DNA of 64,000 nt from Fimbriimonadaceae bacterium (GTDB lineage Bacteria > Armatimonadota > Fimbriimonadia > Fimbriimonadales > Fimbriimonadaceae): NCBI GenBank assembly GCA_019454145.1, contig CP075366.1:2273564-2337563 (forward strand). Direction: 5' to 3'. This document shows positions 42,406 through 50,810 of this stretch, one piece after another. Position 1 is the first letter of the stretch, and the number at the start of each line of letters is the position of its first letter. The notes beneath the pieces are model-generated. The model saw only the letters and a program-made list of their open reading frames with translations, did not search any database and was not told where the DNA came from. Both the position numbers and the translations under genes were made by a program.

Positions 42406-43088
42406 CGTGAGGACTCCCCGTCATCCACAACTGTGACTTTAAACATGGGGCCGAAATTACCTTCTCCGTCATCAATTGTCCATGCTTGAGGCAAGTAGTG
42501 TTTACTAAATGTAAAGGCTGCCATGAAGTATTTCTTGGTGATCCACTTTAGATTGCCCGAAACAAACTTCTGATATTGGACTCGGTTCACGTCATTTGTG
42601 CCCTTATTGAGAAATACGCGAATCGTAATTCCGTCACGGTGGACTTCAAATCCGTAGCCATCAACTGGACGGGTAATGTTTTCGGGCTTTAGCTGTAAGA
42701 ACGATGCCGGATAAGACAGAAATCGAATAGCCTGACTTCGCTGTTCTTCCGTAGGTAATTCACGTGGCAAATTAAACAAATCGTCATACGTCACATGTTC
42801 TGAGATGAAGTCATCGCCAATGCCTGAATTTTTGTAACGGACGCAGTGTTCTTGTGCATACGAGCCTCTGTAAACAACGTCATAATATTCCCCGCCATTG
42901 TTCCCGCGCGTTTCTTGAACGTAGCCGATTCTGTAACCAAAGGTGCGATCAAGTCCGTGAGATTTTCTTGCTAGGTTCCACAACTCAAGTGCCTTAGCAT
43001 GCTCTTCCTCGGTGGGTGGTATGAGTGGCGGATAGCTTGGCTCACTCTGCTGATGAGCGAGCAAAAATGCAAAGAGAGGGTAGATCAT
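42402..43088 (-). CDS. Exported paralogue B of the DUF4127 operon
   Basis: A 228-residue protein with a signal-peptide-like start (MIYPLFAFLLAHQ). The body shares ELWNLARKSHG, a C-terminal YQKFVSG and ...KYFMAAFTFSKHYLPQAW with the preceding gene, so they are tandem paralogues. The pattern (W..A...HG, then beta strands) is like LolA-fold lipoprotein-sorting relatives, but this is only a resemblance. The ATG at 43088 overlaps the upstream stop (ATGA); the longer frame to 43157 is rejected. Confidence 0.6.
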   Translation of the reverse strand: MIYPLFAFLLAHQQSEPSYPPLIPPTEEEHAKALELWNLARKSHGLDRTFGYRIGYVQETRGNNGGEYYDVVYRGSYAQEHCVRYKNSGIGDDFISEHVTYDDLFNLPRELPTEEQRSQAIRFLSYPASFLQLKPENITRPVDGYGFEVHRDGITIRVFLNKGTNDVNRVQYQKFVSGNLKWITKKYFMAAFTFSKHYLPQAWTIDDGEGNFGPMFKVTVVDDGESSR

Positions 43089-43792
43089 GGGTTTATGCTG
43101 TACCCCTCGGGAATCCAGGGAGAAGTTCCCCAGCAACTGTAACCAAAGTGATAACAAGGGTAGGTTACTATTTTTGTCGGCACACCGTTGAGAGTATCAC
43201 TCCATGAAGTCGGCATCCAAAACTGATCACGCTCATCAACTTCCTGAAAACGTGCGATAGTAATGTTGCTGTATTGAAACTCGCGAATGACTTGGTATTT
43301 GCGTCCATCAATAAGCTTTTGATACTCGATGGATTTGATTCTGTTAGTCTGAGTATCCAAATTAACTACAGTACGAAGTCCCTTGATTTGTGTAACAAAA
43401 CTGTTCAGCCCGTTTGGTTCAACAACCGCAGCACCTGGAATATTGAGAATTCCGTAGGGATGTCTTAGGAATTGAGATCGGAATTCTATAGTTTCTTCTT
43501 TGGTTAACGGCGTAACCTTATCGGTGCAAAGCTCAGCTGCATATTCTCCTACAAAATAAAATCCTTCGGGTGCATCAATAGCCATAGATGCACAATCTAA
43601 AAACGCAAAATAGCGACTTGATTTCGCCAACTTATGATCAAGAATTGGGTTGCCAGATTCTTCCCAGCCGAGCGACGGCAAATGAGTCTTAAAATTAATC
43701 CCATGTGCTTCGCGCGCACGCTGCCAAATTTCAACTGCCTGTAAACGGCTGGATTGAACCGGGGTAGACAAAATAAGAACAGCCGAAATCAC
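43085..43792 (-). CDS. Exported paralogue A of the DUF4127 operon
   Basis: A 235-residue protein with a short hydrophobic N-terminus and a GTG start overlapping the stop of the DUF4127 gene (GTGA). It shares AVEIWQRAREAHG, ...RIKSIEYQKLIDGRKYQ and the W.P.SW ending with the next gene. No catalytic motif is evident. The beta-strand-rich body may be a LolA-like lipid or lipoprotein-binding fold. It is probably made with its paralogue as a pair. Confidence 0.6.
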   Translation of the reverse strand: MISAVLILSTPVQSSRLQAVEIWQRAREAHGINFKTHLPSLGWEESGNPILDHKLAKSSRYFAFLDCASMAIDAPEGFYFVGEYAAELCTDKVTPLTKEETIEFRSQFLRHPYGILNIPGAAVVEPNGLNSFVTQIKGLRTVVNLDTQTNRIKSIEYQKLIDGRKYQVIREFQYSNITIARFQEVDERDQFWMPTSWSDTLNGVPTKIVTYPCYHFGYSCWGTSPWIPEGYSINP

Positions 43793-45396
43793 TGCTTTTC
43801 CTCCCGAACCTCTAAATTGAAATCCAGATGAACTTCGTACGCCCGGGGCCAGGGGAGTTCAACTACGATATCTTTGACCTGAACAACATGATAAATCCGA
43901 TCTTTTACTTTGAAAGGATTGGCGACCATCTGATCCAGGAACGTCTGCCGTAGCCGCGCTTCCATATCCTTCTTGACGTATTCAGCTACGATGTCGTAAT
44001 CCTCAGTTTTCGAAATTTCCTCCCGGTTGCCATCCTGCATTTTTTCAATCATTCGATAGGCTTCAGGCCGCACGTATCGGTTGTAGAAATAATCTGTAAC
44101 CAAACGGTGGAGAACAAACTTGCGAGCGGCGGTTTCTCGGTTCAAACCATCCACGCCCGTGTGCAGAGCGAGCAGATAGGCGTTTGCCGCTGGAATGGTG
44201 GTTCCCATTGTGTTTCCGGCGGTGTTCCACCCCGCATAGCTCACAAGTTGCGGGCCTTGGCGAGATTTAGTAAGGGCTTCAAAGAGCGCCGGATCGGCGG
44301 TGCCGCTCCAGCCGAGATTGGTATCGGCGACAGCGATATGTTTACCGGCGGTGATGTCGGCTGACATTTCGCGGACGAACTCATCAAATGAATACTGGTT
44401 CGGCTCGGGTGTATTGAGGAACAAAATGTAATCCGCCTTGTCTTGGTCGGTCGTGACAAACGCGCCGGATGTTTCGATTTGGTCACGCAGAGATTCGCGG
44501 ATCGGCTCAGTTTCGTAGGCAGCGACTTTGTTCGGCCCGTTAGCATCGGCGTATCGGATCGCCACCGTGGGGTTCCATTTGGCTTGGTCGCAAAGTACAC
44601 GGCTGATAAGGCAGTTAGAAATTTGGTCTATGCCCATGCAGAACTGAGATTGATTGCCAAGTTTGAGCCGGTCAACCTCGCGGTTGAGGGAAGCAATTTC
44701 CCGGATATGCGGGCCAACGGCGGCGGCGTCATCTTGACCAAACGTGAGGTGATTAAATGCTCCGTGGTAAGTCATTTTCAGCAGTTCGGTTTGGATAGCC
44801 ACGTTGCGTGAGCGAACTGATTTGTAGCGGGCAAGTTCTTCGGCTGGTACTCGGGCGGCTAATGCAGCGGCTTTGCGCTTGGCTTCGGGGTCTTTGTATA
44901 GGTCGTATTTTTCTTGATTGATCGCCCAGTTAGCCAGATCGTTGCGCCAAGCCCGGTTTTCGGCGACCGCGGTAGGAGCAATTCGCGTGAGGGTGCTGAA
45001 CACATAAAACGGAGTTCCATAAGAGGTTTTTCGGATGCGCCAAAGCTCGCGCAAACGGTTCATCGCAAGGTTTTGCGAAGATCGGTCGGTGCGCGAGGCG
45101 ATCAGGCCTCCGTAAGCGATCATGTCCGCACTCAAAACGACGGCATCGTACTGCGATAAATCCTGCCCCTTCAACCATAACAGGATGGAATCGGGTGATC
45201 CGGGTTGTTTGAATTTCCCTAGGAAGGCTTCCGGAGGGGTGACAACTTGTATATCGGCAATGTTGCCAATCATTTGGGCGAAGTGGGTGACGGCAGGTCG
45301 GTCATCCACGGGGATCAAAAGAATCTTGCGCGGTGAGTTCTGAGCCAGTGCGACGCCCGCAAAAATGGACAGGAAGAATGTGAGAGCGAGCTTCAC
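43789..45396 (-). CDS. DUF4127 family exported protein
   Basis: A 535-residue secreted protein of the DUF4127 family: signal peptide (residues 1-18, ending ALAQN), then KILLIPVDDRPAVTHFAQ, the hallmark opening, and LSADMIAYGGLIASR (about residue 90). Family function is unknown. The start is GTG with GGAGG unusually close (2 bases). It heads an operon of four overlapping genes. A long hairpin occupies the 5' region directly upstream. Confidence 0.82.
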   Translation of the reverse strand: MKLALTFFLSIFAGVALAQNSPRKILLIPVDDRPAVTHFAQMIGNIADIQVVTPPEAFLGKFKQPGSPDSILLWLKGQDLSQYDAVVLSADMIAYGGLIASRTDRSSQNLAMNRLRELWRIRKTSYGTPFYVFSTLTRIAPTAVAENRAWRNDLANWAINQEKYDLYKDPEAKRKAAALAARVPAEELARYKSVRSRNVAIQTELLKMTYHGAFNHLTFGQDDAAAVGPHIREIASLNREVDRLKLGNQSQFCMGIDQISNCLISRVLCDQAKWNPTVAIRYADANGPNKVAAYETEPIRESLRDQIETSGAFVTTDQDKADYILFLNTPEPNQYSFDEFVREMSADITAGKHIAVADTNLGWSGTADPALFEALTKSRQGPQLVSYAGWNTAGNTMGTTIPAANAYLLALHTGVDGLNRETAARKFVLHRLVTDYFYNRYVRPEAYRMIEKMQDGNREEISKTEDYDIVAEYVKKDMEARLRQTFLDQMVANPFKVKDRIYHVVQVKDIVVELPWPRAYEVHLDFNLEVREEKQ

Positions 45397-45411
45397 TACC
45401 TCCTATTTTAG

Positions 45412-45459
45412 CAACAAATCAGTACAATAAGTGCAGTCACCTATCGTATTGATTTGTTG
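45412..45459. promoter_or_regulatory. 18-bp hairpin upstream of the DUF4127 operon
   Basis: CAACAAATCA (45412-45421) pairs perfectly with TGATTTGTTG (45450-45459). Continuing inward, GTACAATA and TATCGTAT add seven more pairs with one A-C mismatch and one G-T wobble, leaving a 12-base loop. There is no T-run on either strand. It sits just ahead of the ribosome site of the DUF4127 gene. Confidence 0.5.
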
Positions 45460-45465
45460 TGAATA

Positions 45466-46923
45466 TTATCCGCCTGACTGGAATCCGGGAAGGTTGATCG
45501 GTACCCCACTCCGAACTATGGAGTAAGGATTCTGAGTGTAGTTATTCGCGTCGGCAAAATTAAATGCACGCACCCTTTCACCAAAAATCTTCTCACTCAA
45601 ATAGTGTGAGTAAAGCACGCGCTGAATTCCTCTTGAATCATAGGTGACAATCCTGAACCCATCAAAAGTCCATTGGTCAGGCTGTAGAAGCGCAGGGAAA
45701 CTAGCACCTTGTCCCATAATAGCGCGCAAATTAAAAACTGTCAGCTTAGAAGCTGGCGTCATTTGCCCAAACTCAAACTGAGTAGTCCAGCTTGTCCGAG
45801 AGCGAAATGCCCCTCTCCGTAGATCATTTTCATCAGGCACATTTTTTGTCAGCGTTGCAACAGATGCGCCATTTGGTGTGCCTGTCAGGTCAAGAATCAA
45901 TTTACTCGTTTCAGACACTTTTTCCGACTCGGTGCGAAGATCATCTGATCCGGTGAAAATGGTGAGAATCGTTGTCTTAACGTCCAAATTGGTAGGAATA
46001 CTACGCTTATTAAAAACTTCAGACTGCCACGACTGCAGATCTGCCAGCTTAAATGGCCTGCGTCCAGAATCGTAAAGAATAACTGATGGGAGATCAGGAT
46101 CTCCCCCCTCCATTTTGAGTGAGAGAACTTCGCAATCATCGTTGCCTGGCCCATACGTCGTATACTTCCTGTGTAAATTAATTTTATGAAGTAGTTCTCG
46201 CTTCATGGTCATTGGATAATAAGCGGCAAATTGCCTTGAGCGGTTATCTGGCGCTCGCACAAAAGTAGCGGGACTTGCAACGCCGAATATATCTTCGAGT
46301 TCTATTTCCATCGCACGCGTGTCGCTAAATCCATCTCCAAAACCTATTACAGTTGTGAATTTTGAAACTTGTGGCAACGCTTCCTCAGTTCCTAATTGCG
46401 GAAACGCACGATAGCCATTACGCATAACAGAGCCTAGCGGCTGGATTTGAGGCAAACGCCTAACCAGCAGTTTTGCTCCTGAGTCTGTTATTGCTACTAC
46501 TTTGATGCCATTAAAGTCGTTGACTGCTGGGGAAGAACCTGCTTCAACTTCCTTTACTCCAATGTGACGAACCTGATCAATTTCGAATGAAGGAAAAACT
46601 GCCGTTGCGGTAATTCCAAAACCGCGCATTCCCCCTTGTATAAGGGGCGCGGTTATGACTTCGCCATTATTTTTTTCAATAACGGCCAGTGTAGAACCGC
46701 GTGCAAATCGAGGAGCCGCTTTTTCTCGACTGTCTCGAGGTGATTCTGCCAAAATGCCACCTTCCCCATAACGAATGGGGAGTGCAAAGTCAGTACGCAC
46801 AGGAACCGTCGAATCGTACTTCGTGAACTCAAAACTAAGAATTCGCGCCGTATTTGGGCCAGCAAATGCGTTGGCACTAAATAGAACAGCAGTAACGATG
46901 CTAAATACTCGGCACTTTTTCAT
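45466..46923 (-). CDS. Exported protein of unknown family
   Basis: A 485-residue protein with a clear signal peptide (MKKCRVFSIVTAVLFSANAFAG, split at about residue 21). The frame extends to 46959; the ATG at 46923 starts the signal. The mature protein is beta-rich with GGMRGFGITATAVFPSFEI and SRTSWTTQFEFGQMTPASKLTVF, and has no recognised catalytic motif or membrane helix. It precedes the DUF4127 operon on the same strand, separated by a long hairpin, and may share its regulation. Confidence 0.6.
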   Translation of the reverse strand: MKKCRVFSIVTAVLFSANAFAGPNTARILSFEFTKYDSTVPVRTDFALPIRYGEGGILAESPRDSREKAAPRFARGSTLAVIEKNNGEVITAPLIQGGMRGFGITATAVFPSFEIDQVRHIGVKEVEAGSSPAVNDFNGIKVVAITDSGAKLLVRRLPQIQPLGSVMRNGYRAFPQLGTEEALPQVSKFTTVIGFGDGFSDTRAMEIELEDIFGVASPATFVRAPDNRSRQFAAYYPMTMKRELLHKINLHRKYTTYGPGNDDCEVLSLKMEGGDPDLPSVILYDSGRRPFKLADLQSWQSEVFNKRSIPTNLDVKTTILTIFTGSDDLRTESEKVSETSKLILDLTGTPNGASVATLTKNVPDENDLRRGAFRSRTSWTTQFEFGQMTPASKLTVFNLRAIMGQGASFPALLQPDQWTFDGFRIVTYDSRGIQRVLYSHYLSEKIFGERVRAFNFADANNYTQNPYSIVRSGVPINLPGFQSGG

Positions 46924-47016
46924 AGGTGCATTGTGGTGTCTTGGGGCTATTTTCGTCAAGCTAAAGAATTTCTCACATTGCTTTCTTTGCTATGTGAACG
47001 ATAACCAAACAATTTT

Positions 47017-47361
47017 TTAGGATTTGCTCCGAGGGTAGATGTTGAACAGGTAGCCGTGCGGATCGCGGATAAACACCTCGCCTGTTTCATTCGTGAGGTC
47101 GGGTTCTAGCTCACAACCGTTTTCGATCAGGTAATTGGTAGCCTTTTCAACATCGGGGACGGTTAAACAAAAGGCCGGGGATTGAACATCGTCTTGGCAC
47201 AGATAGAAAGTTATCGCACCATCCTTCGATTCCAACTGCGTCCAATCGGGGTTTTTGTTTTTAATGGTGAAACCAAGAATTCCGACGTAGAATTTTTCAG
47301 CGGATTCAATGTTTGGAACGCCAAGGGCAACGTCGCGGGATATTTTGAAGTCTGGCTTCAT
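47017..47361 (-). CDS. VOC family protein (glyoxalase-like), short
   Basis: A 114-residue vicinal oxygen chelate protein: DVALGVPNIESAEKFYVGILGF forms the first module and EVFIRDPHGYLFNIYP the second, with the usual metal-site-type Glu. Short single-domain members act as dimers. The substrate is unknown. Confidence 0.8.
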   Translation of the reverse strand: MKPDFKISRDVALGVPNIESAEKFYVGILGFTIKNKNPDWTQLESKDGAITFYLCQDDVQSPAFCLTVPDVEKATNYLIENGCELEPDLTNETGEVFIRDPHGYLFNIYPRSKS

Positions 47362-47423
47362 GGACTGCCTTATTTTACGGTGTTTTGGAGCGGTTCGATT
47401 CCCACTTTTTCCGGAACGGTGGA

Positions 47424-48932
47424 TTAGTCGCTAGTTGAACGGTATTGCACCGCCTCAGCAAGATTCTGCTTAGTAATTCGGTCGCTTCCATTCAGATCCG
47501 CGATAGTTTGCGCAACCTTCAAAAGCCGGTCAAACACTCTTGCCGACAAGCTCAATTTATTTGCCGCGATCTGCATAAAACTCTTACACTCGTCGTCCAT
47601 CACGATCAGTTCTTTAAGCTGGCGCGGGGTCATTTTGGCGTTGATGTTATGAGAACCAAGCCGGGCTTCTTGTCGCGCACGGGCCGCGATCACTCGCTCC
47701 CGAATTTCTGCGCTCGGAGTTCCATTAGGAATCTGGGTGAGTTCTTCTGGCTTCAGACGCGGAACCGTGACATGGAGGTCAATCCGGTCGAGCAGTGGGC
47801 CGGAAATCTTTGCCCCGTATTTAAGGCACTGAGCGGCCCCAACGCAGTTTGCTTCTGGATAACCCTTGAATCCGCACGGACATGGGTTCATCGCTCCGAC
47901 GAGCATTGCTTCGGCGGGAAATGTCAGCGTTGACTGCACACGGGCGACGGTGACGACCCCATCTTCGAGCGGCTGGCGGAGCGCTTCTAAAACATCACGC
48001 CCGAACTCCGGCATTTCGTCTAGGAACAGAACTCCATGGTGAGCCAGGGAAACTTCGCCGGGCTTCGGAGTTTTGCCACCACCGACGATCGCTGCGTAGC
48101 TGGTCGCGTGGTGTGGCGAGCGAAAAGGACGACGCCAGACCAATCCTGCGTTTTCGCCTTGCTCGCCAGCGGATGAATAAATCCGGGTGACAGCAATGGA
48201 CTCTTGCAGGCTGAGCGGAGGTAGGATCGTCGGCAACCGACGAGCGAGCATGGTTTTTCCGCTTCCCGGCGGGCCAGTCATGAGGATGTTATGGCCACCC
48301 GCCGCTGCGATTTCGAGCGCGCGAATCGCTTGCGCCTGCCCTTTCACGTCGGAATAATCAACGGGAAAAGCAACATCTTGTTGGCTCGGTTCGCTGGCTA
48401 TATTGTGCGGCTGGTACACCAAACTGCCGTTGAGAAGTTCGACGACTTCAAGCAAAGTGTTTAATCCGTACACTTCAAGGTCAGGGATGATCGCCGCTTC
48501 TGCCGCGTTGACTTTTGGCAGGATCAGCCTTTTTGCTCCCTGGGCGTGCGCCATTAGGGCGATGTTCACCGCCCCATCAACTCTGCGAAGCGCTCCATCC
48601 AGGGCAAGTTCGCCCACGATAATCGTATCGGCGAGTGCATTGCTGGCGATCTGACCGCTGACGGCAAGTACGGCGACCGCAATAGGGAGGTCGAGCGAAG
48701 GGCCTTCTTTTCGGACGTCTCCCGGGGCAAGATTGCAGACAATCAAACCGTTCGGAAAGGTAAGGCCGGAATTGCGGATCGCTGTGGGAACACGCTCTTG
48801 AGATTCTTGAACTGCTTTGTCCGGCAAACCGACGAGAATAAACTTAAACATTCCGCCGCGCAGATCAACTTCAACAATAATCGGCAGCGCATCTATACCA
48901 ACCAAAGCTGCCGAGTGGGCTTGCGCTACCAT
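47424..48932 (-). CDS. YifB/ComM family Mg-chelatase-like AAA ATPase
   Basis: A 502-residue AAA+ protein of the ComM type; ComM promotes branch migration during integration of transformed DNA in naturally competent bacteria. An N-terminal Lon-like domain (about 1-180) includes VGLPDKAVQESQERV, the AAA core has GPPGSGKTMLARRLP (about 225), and the family's NPCPCGF/GxxxC zinc-like segment is at about 350. The ATG at 48932 matches the usual N-terminus; a TTG at 48941 is possible. With type IV pili in the same window, a DNA-uptake role is plausible but not shown. Confidence 0.9.
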   Translation of the reverse strand: MVAQAHSAALVGIDALPIIVEVDLRGGMFKFILVGLPDKAVQESQERVPTAIRNSGLTFPNGLIVCNLAPGDVRKEGPSLDLPIAVAVLAVSGQIASNALADTIIVGELALDGALRRVDGAVNIALMAHAQGAKRLILPKVNAAEAAIIPDLEVYGLNTLLEVVELLNGSLVYQPHNIASEPSQQDVAFPVDYSDVKGQAQAIRALEIAAAGGHNILMTGPPGSGKTMLARRLPTILPPLSLQESIAVTRIYSSAGEQGENAGLVWRRPFRSPHHATSYAAIVGGGKTPKPGEVSLAHHGVLFLDEMPEFGRDVLEALRQPLEDGVVTVARVQSTLTFPAEAMLVGAMNPCPCGFKGYPEANCVGAAQCLKYGAKISGPLLDRIDLHVTVPRLKPEELTQIPNGTPSAEIRERVIAARARQEARLGSHNINAKMTPRQLKELIVMDDECKSFMQIAANKLSLSARVFDRLLKVAQTIADLNGSDRITKQNLAEAVQYRSTSD

Positions 48933-49062
48933 TTGCCGCAAGATTACCCACCAGCAACATATTCTTGGTTCAGGTTCAAGCGAGTAAACAATTTATAAAG
49001 AACCATCAACTCTCTCGAAATCTTTGAATGAATGCCGTCTAAAATTTTGGAGAATATGAACG

Positions 49063-49623
49063 ATGCAGGATTATCAATTTGATTTAGTCCGAATATTTTG
49101 GGGCGACCAGCCGCCACTGTTTCTCTTAGAAATCGTGTTTCGGACGATCATTTTGTTTGTGTTCTTTATTGGCCTGCTTCGGGTGGTCGGCCAGAGAGGA
49201 ACCGGGCAATTCACGATTTTTGAGTTCGCGATGATCATCGTGCTCGGGTCAGCCGCGGGCGACCCGATGTTTCAGCCGGACGTGCCCCTGCTCCACGCCA
49301 TGTTGGTCATTACTCTAGTCGTACTAATGCACCAACTCATCTCTCATATCAACCGTCGGTTTAGGAAGGTTCAAAAATTAACTGAGGGCAAGCTGATCAA
49401 GATCGTTGAGGATGGCGAGCTTTGCCCTGAGGGTGCGCAGAAAACCATGCTCTCGATGGATGAAATCTACATGGAATTAAGAAAATCAGGGGCTAGATAC
49501 TTGGAAGAAATAGAATTAGCGTATTTTGAAACCGATGGAACCGTAAGTGTTTTAAAACATGAGAAAAAAAAATCCTCAGAGCCAAGAACACCATTATGGC
49601 TTAAGCCTATTCCAAGGGATTAA
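49063..49623 (+). CDS. YetF/DUF421 family membrane protein
   Basis: A 186-residue membrane protein of the DUF421 family: three N-terminal transmembrane helices (about 20-40, 48-66 and 72-90), the GQRGTGQFTIFEFAMIIVLGSAAGDPM signature (split over residues 43-70), and a cytoplasmic C-terminal domain. A TTTTGGAG ribosome site is 10 bases before the ATG. Function is unknown; some Bacillus members affect spore germination. Confidence 0.85.
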   Translation: MQDYQFDLVRIFWGDQPPLFLLEIVFRTIILFVFFIGLLRVVGQRGTGQFTIFEFAMIIVLGSAAGDPMFQPDVPLLHAMLVITLVVLMHQLISHINRRFRKVQKLTEGKLIKIVEDGELCPEGAQKTMLSMDEIYMELRKSGARYLEEIELAYFETDGTVSVLKHEKKKSSEPRTPLWLKPIPRD

Positions 49624-49659
49624 ATCTGATGACTATGAGTCCGCAAATTTACTAGATAT

Positions 49660-49690
49660 AAATTGTCCCATTCATTTTAGCAAATTGTCC
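49660..49690. repeat. Direct repeat AAATTGTCC upstream of the PEP-CTERM gene
   Basis: Identical 9-mers at 49660-49668 and 49682-49690 are 22 bp apart, about two helical turns. This is the kind of spacing seen for paired activator sites; the factor is unknown. Confidence 0.35.
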
Positions 49691-49706
49691 GCGCTGGGCG
49701 AACGCT

Positions 49707-49720
49707 ATTTCAAGTGAAAT
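49707..49720. promoter_or_regulatory. Perfect palindrome ATTTCAAGTGAAAT before the PEP-CTERM gene
   Basis: A 14-bp element of ATTTCA and TGAAAT around AG, 43 bases before the ATG. It lies between the AAATTGTCC repeats and a small GTGC/GCAC hairpin near the ribosome site. Confidence 0.4.
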
Positions 49721-49763
49721 TTAGGTTGTGCTTTACGCACAGAAAGATTAGCGAGAGGAACTC

Positions 49764-50738
49764 ATGGTTCAAATTCATTCAGTTTTGAAGAAAGCAGCTA
49801 TAGCTGCTGCTTTTGTAATGGCATTAAGCGCGGAAGCGGCTCCAAGGGACTTTTACGTCAGTAGTCAAGCTACTAACTCAGTAAAACGATATGACGGGCT
49901 GACTGGAGCTTACATTGGGGATTTCGTTGCTCCGGGTTCGGGGGGATTACGAGCACCGCAAGGTCTTGTTTTCGGGCCTGATGGAAACTTGTATGTGAGT
50001 TCTTGGTCATTGGCTGGTCATGCAGTTCTGAAATACAACGGCCAAACCGGAGCATTTATTGAAAACGTCACGGAAGGGACAGCCATGAACGTTCCCGCAG
50101 ACCTTCAATTTCGAGGGCAGGATTTATTGGTTAGTTGCAAGATCGGTACAGCAGCAAGCCCTTCGGTAGTGGCGAAATTCAACGTAGCCACAAAACAATA
50201 TTTAGGAAATGCTGCTGCAGGCGGCCCTTTAAATGGCACGGACGGAGTTTCATTTGATACAACTGGAAGTATGTATGTGAGTTCATTTAATACTGGGCAA
50301 ATCATTAAGTACAACAGTGCGGGTGTGTTTCAGTCTGTGTTTGCTAGCACTTCGTTAACCTCACCACTTGACAATCGGTTTGGACCAGATGGTGACCTGT
50401 TCGTAAACGATTTCAATACTGGAACGGTAAAGCGTTACAAAGGATCAGACGGGTCGTTTATAAGCGACTTTATTACGGGTCTCGGTCAAACTCAGGGTCA
50501 GGAAATCGGCCCAGATGGAAAGCTATATGTAGGCAGTTGGAGTGGCAATTTCATTAACAAATATGATCCTGTAAGCGGTGCACTTTTAGGAACATTTGTG
50601 GCTGCAAATGCAGGAGGGCTGACTCGCCCAAATAATTTTGTGTTTGGCCCGGAAGCGGTTCCCGAGCCCGGCTCAATATCGCTTATGGCAATTGGAATTG
50701 CAGCCTTGTTAAAAGGAAGAAAGGTTATAAACAAGTAG
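49764..50738 (+). CDS. PEP-CTERM anchored beta-propeller protein
   Basis: A 324-residue exported protein. The signal peptide ends near AEAAP (residue 26). The body is an NHL/SMP-30-like propeller with about six repeats containing FGPDGNLYVSS-type strands. The C-terminus is a PEP-CTERM sorting signal: VPEPG, a hydrophobic helix SLMAIGIAALL and a basic KGRKVINK end. Exosortase should cut and attach it to the surface, but no exosortase gene is in the window. GAGAGGAAC precedes the ATG. Confidence 0.85.
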   Translation: MVQIHSVLKKAAIAAAFVMALSAEAAPRDFYVSSQATNSVKRYDGLTGAYIGDFVAPGSGGLRAPQGLVFGPDGNLYVSSWSLAGHAVLKYNGQTGAFIENVTEGTAMNVPADLQFRGQDLLVSCKIGTAASPSVVAKFNVATKQYLGNAAAGGPLNGTDGVSFDTTGSMYVSSFNTGQIIKYNSAGVFQSVFASTSLTSPLDNRFGPDGDLFVNDFNTGTVKRYKGSDGSFISDFITGLGQTQGQEIGPDGKLYVGSWSGNFINKYDPVSGALLGTFVAANAGGLTRPNNFVFGPEAVPEPGSISLMAIGIAALLKGRKVINK

Positions 50739-50751
50739 TCCGCTACAGGCT

Positions 50752-50774
50752 GGGGTGGCTTTTTTAGCCACCCC
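50752..50774 (+). terminator. Hairpin terminator after the PEP-CTERM gene
   Basis: GGGGTGGCT (50752-50760) pairs with AGCCACCCC (50766-50774) around a TTTTT loop. Only a weak T-rich end (CAATTATTT) follows. Confidence 0.7.
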
Positions 50775-50810
50775 CAATTATTTGCGACGGTATTGTCTGT
50801 ATTGAAATAA

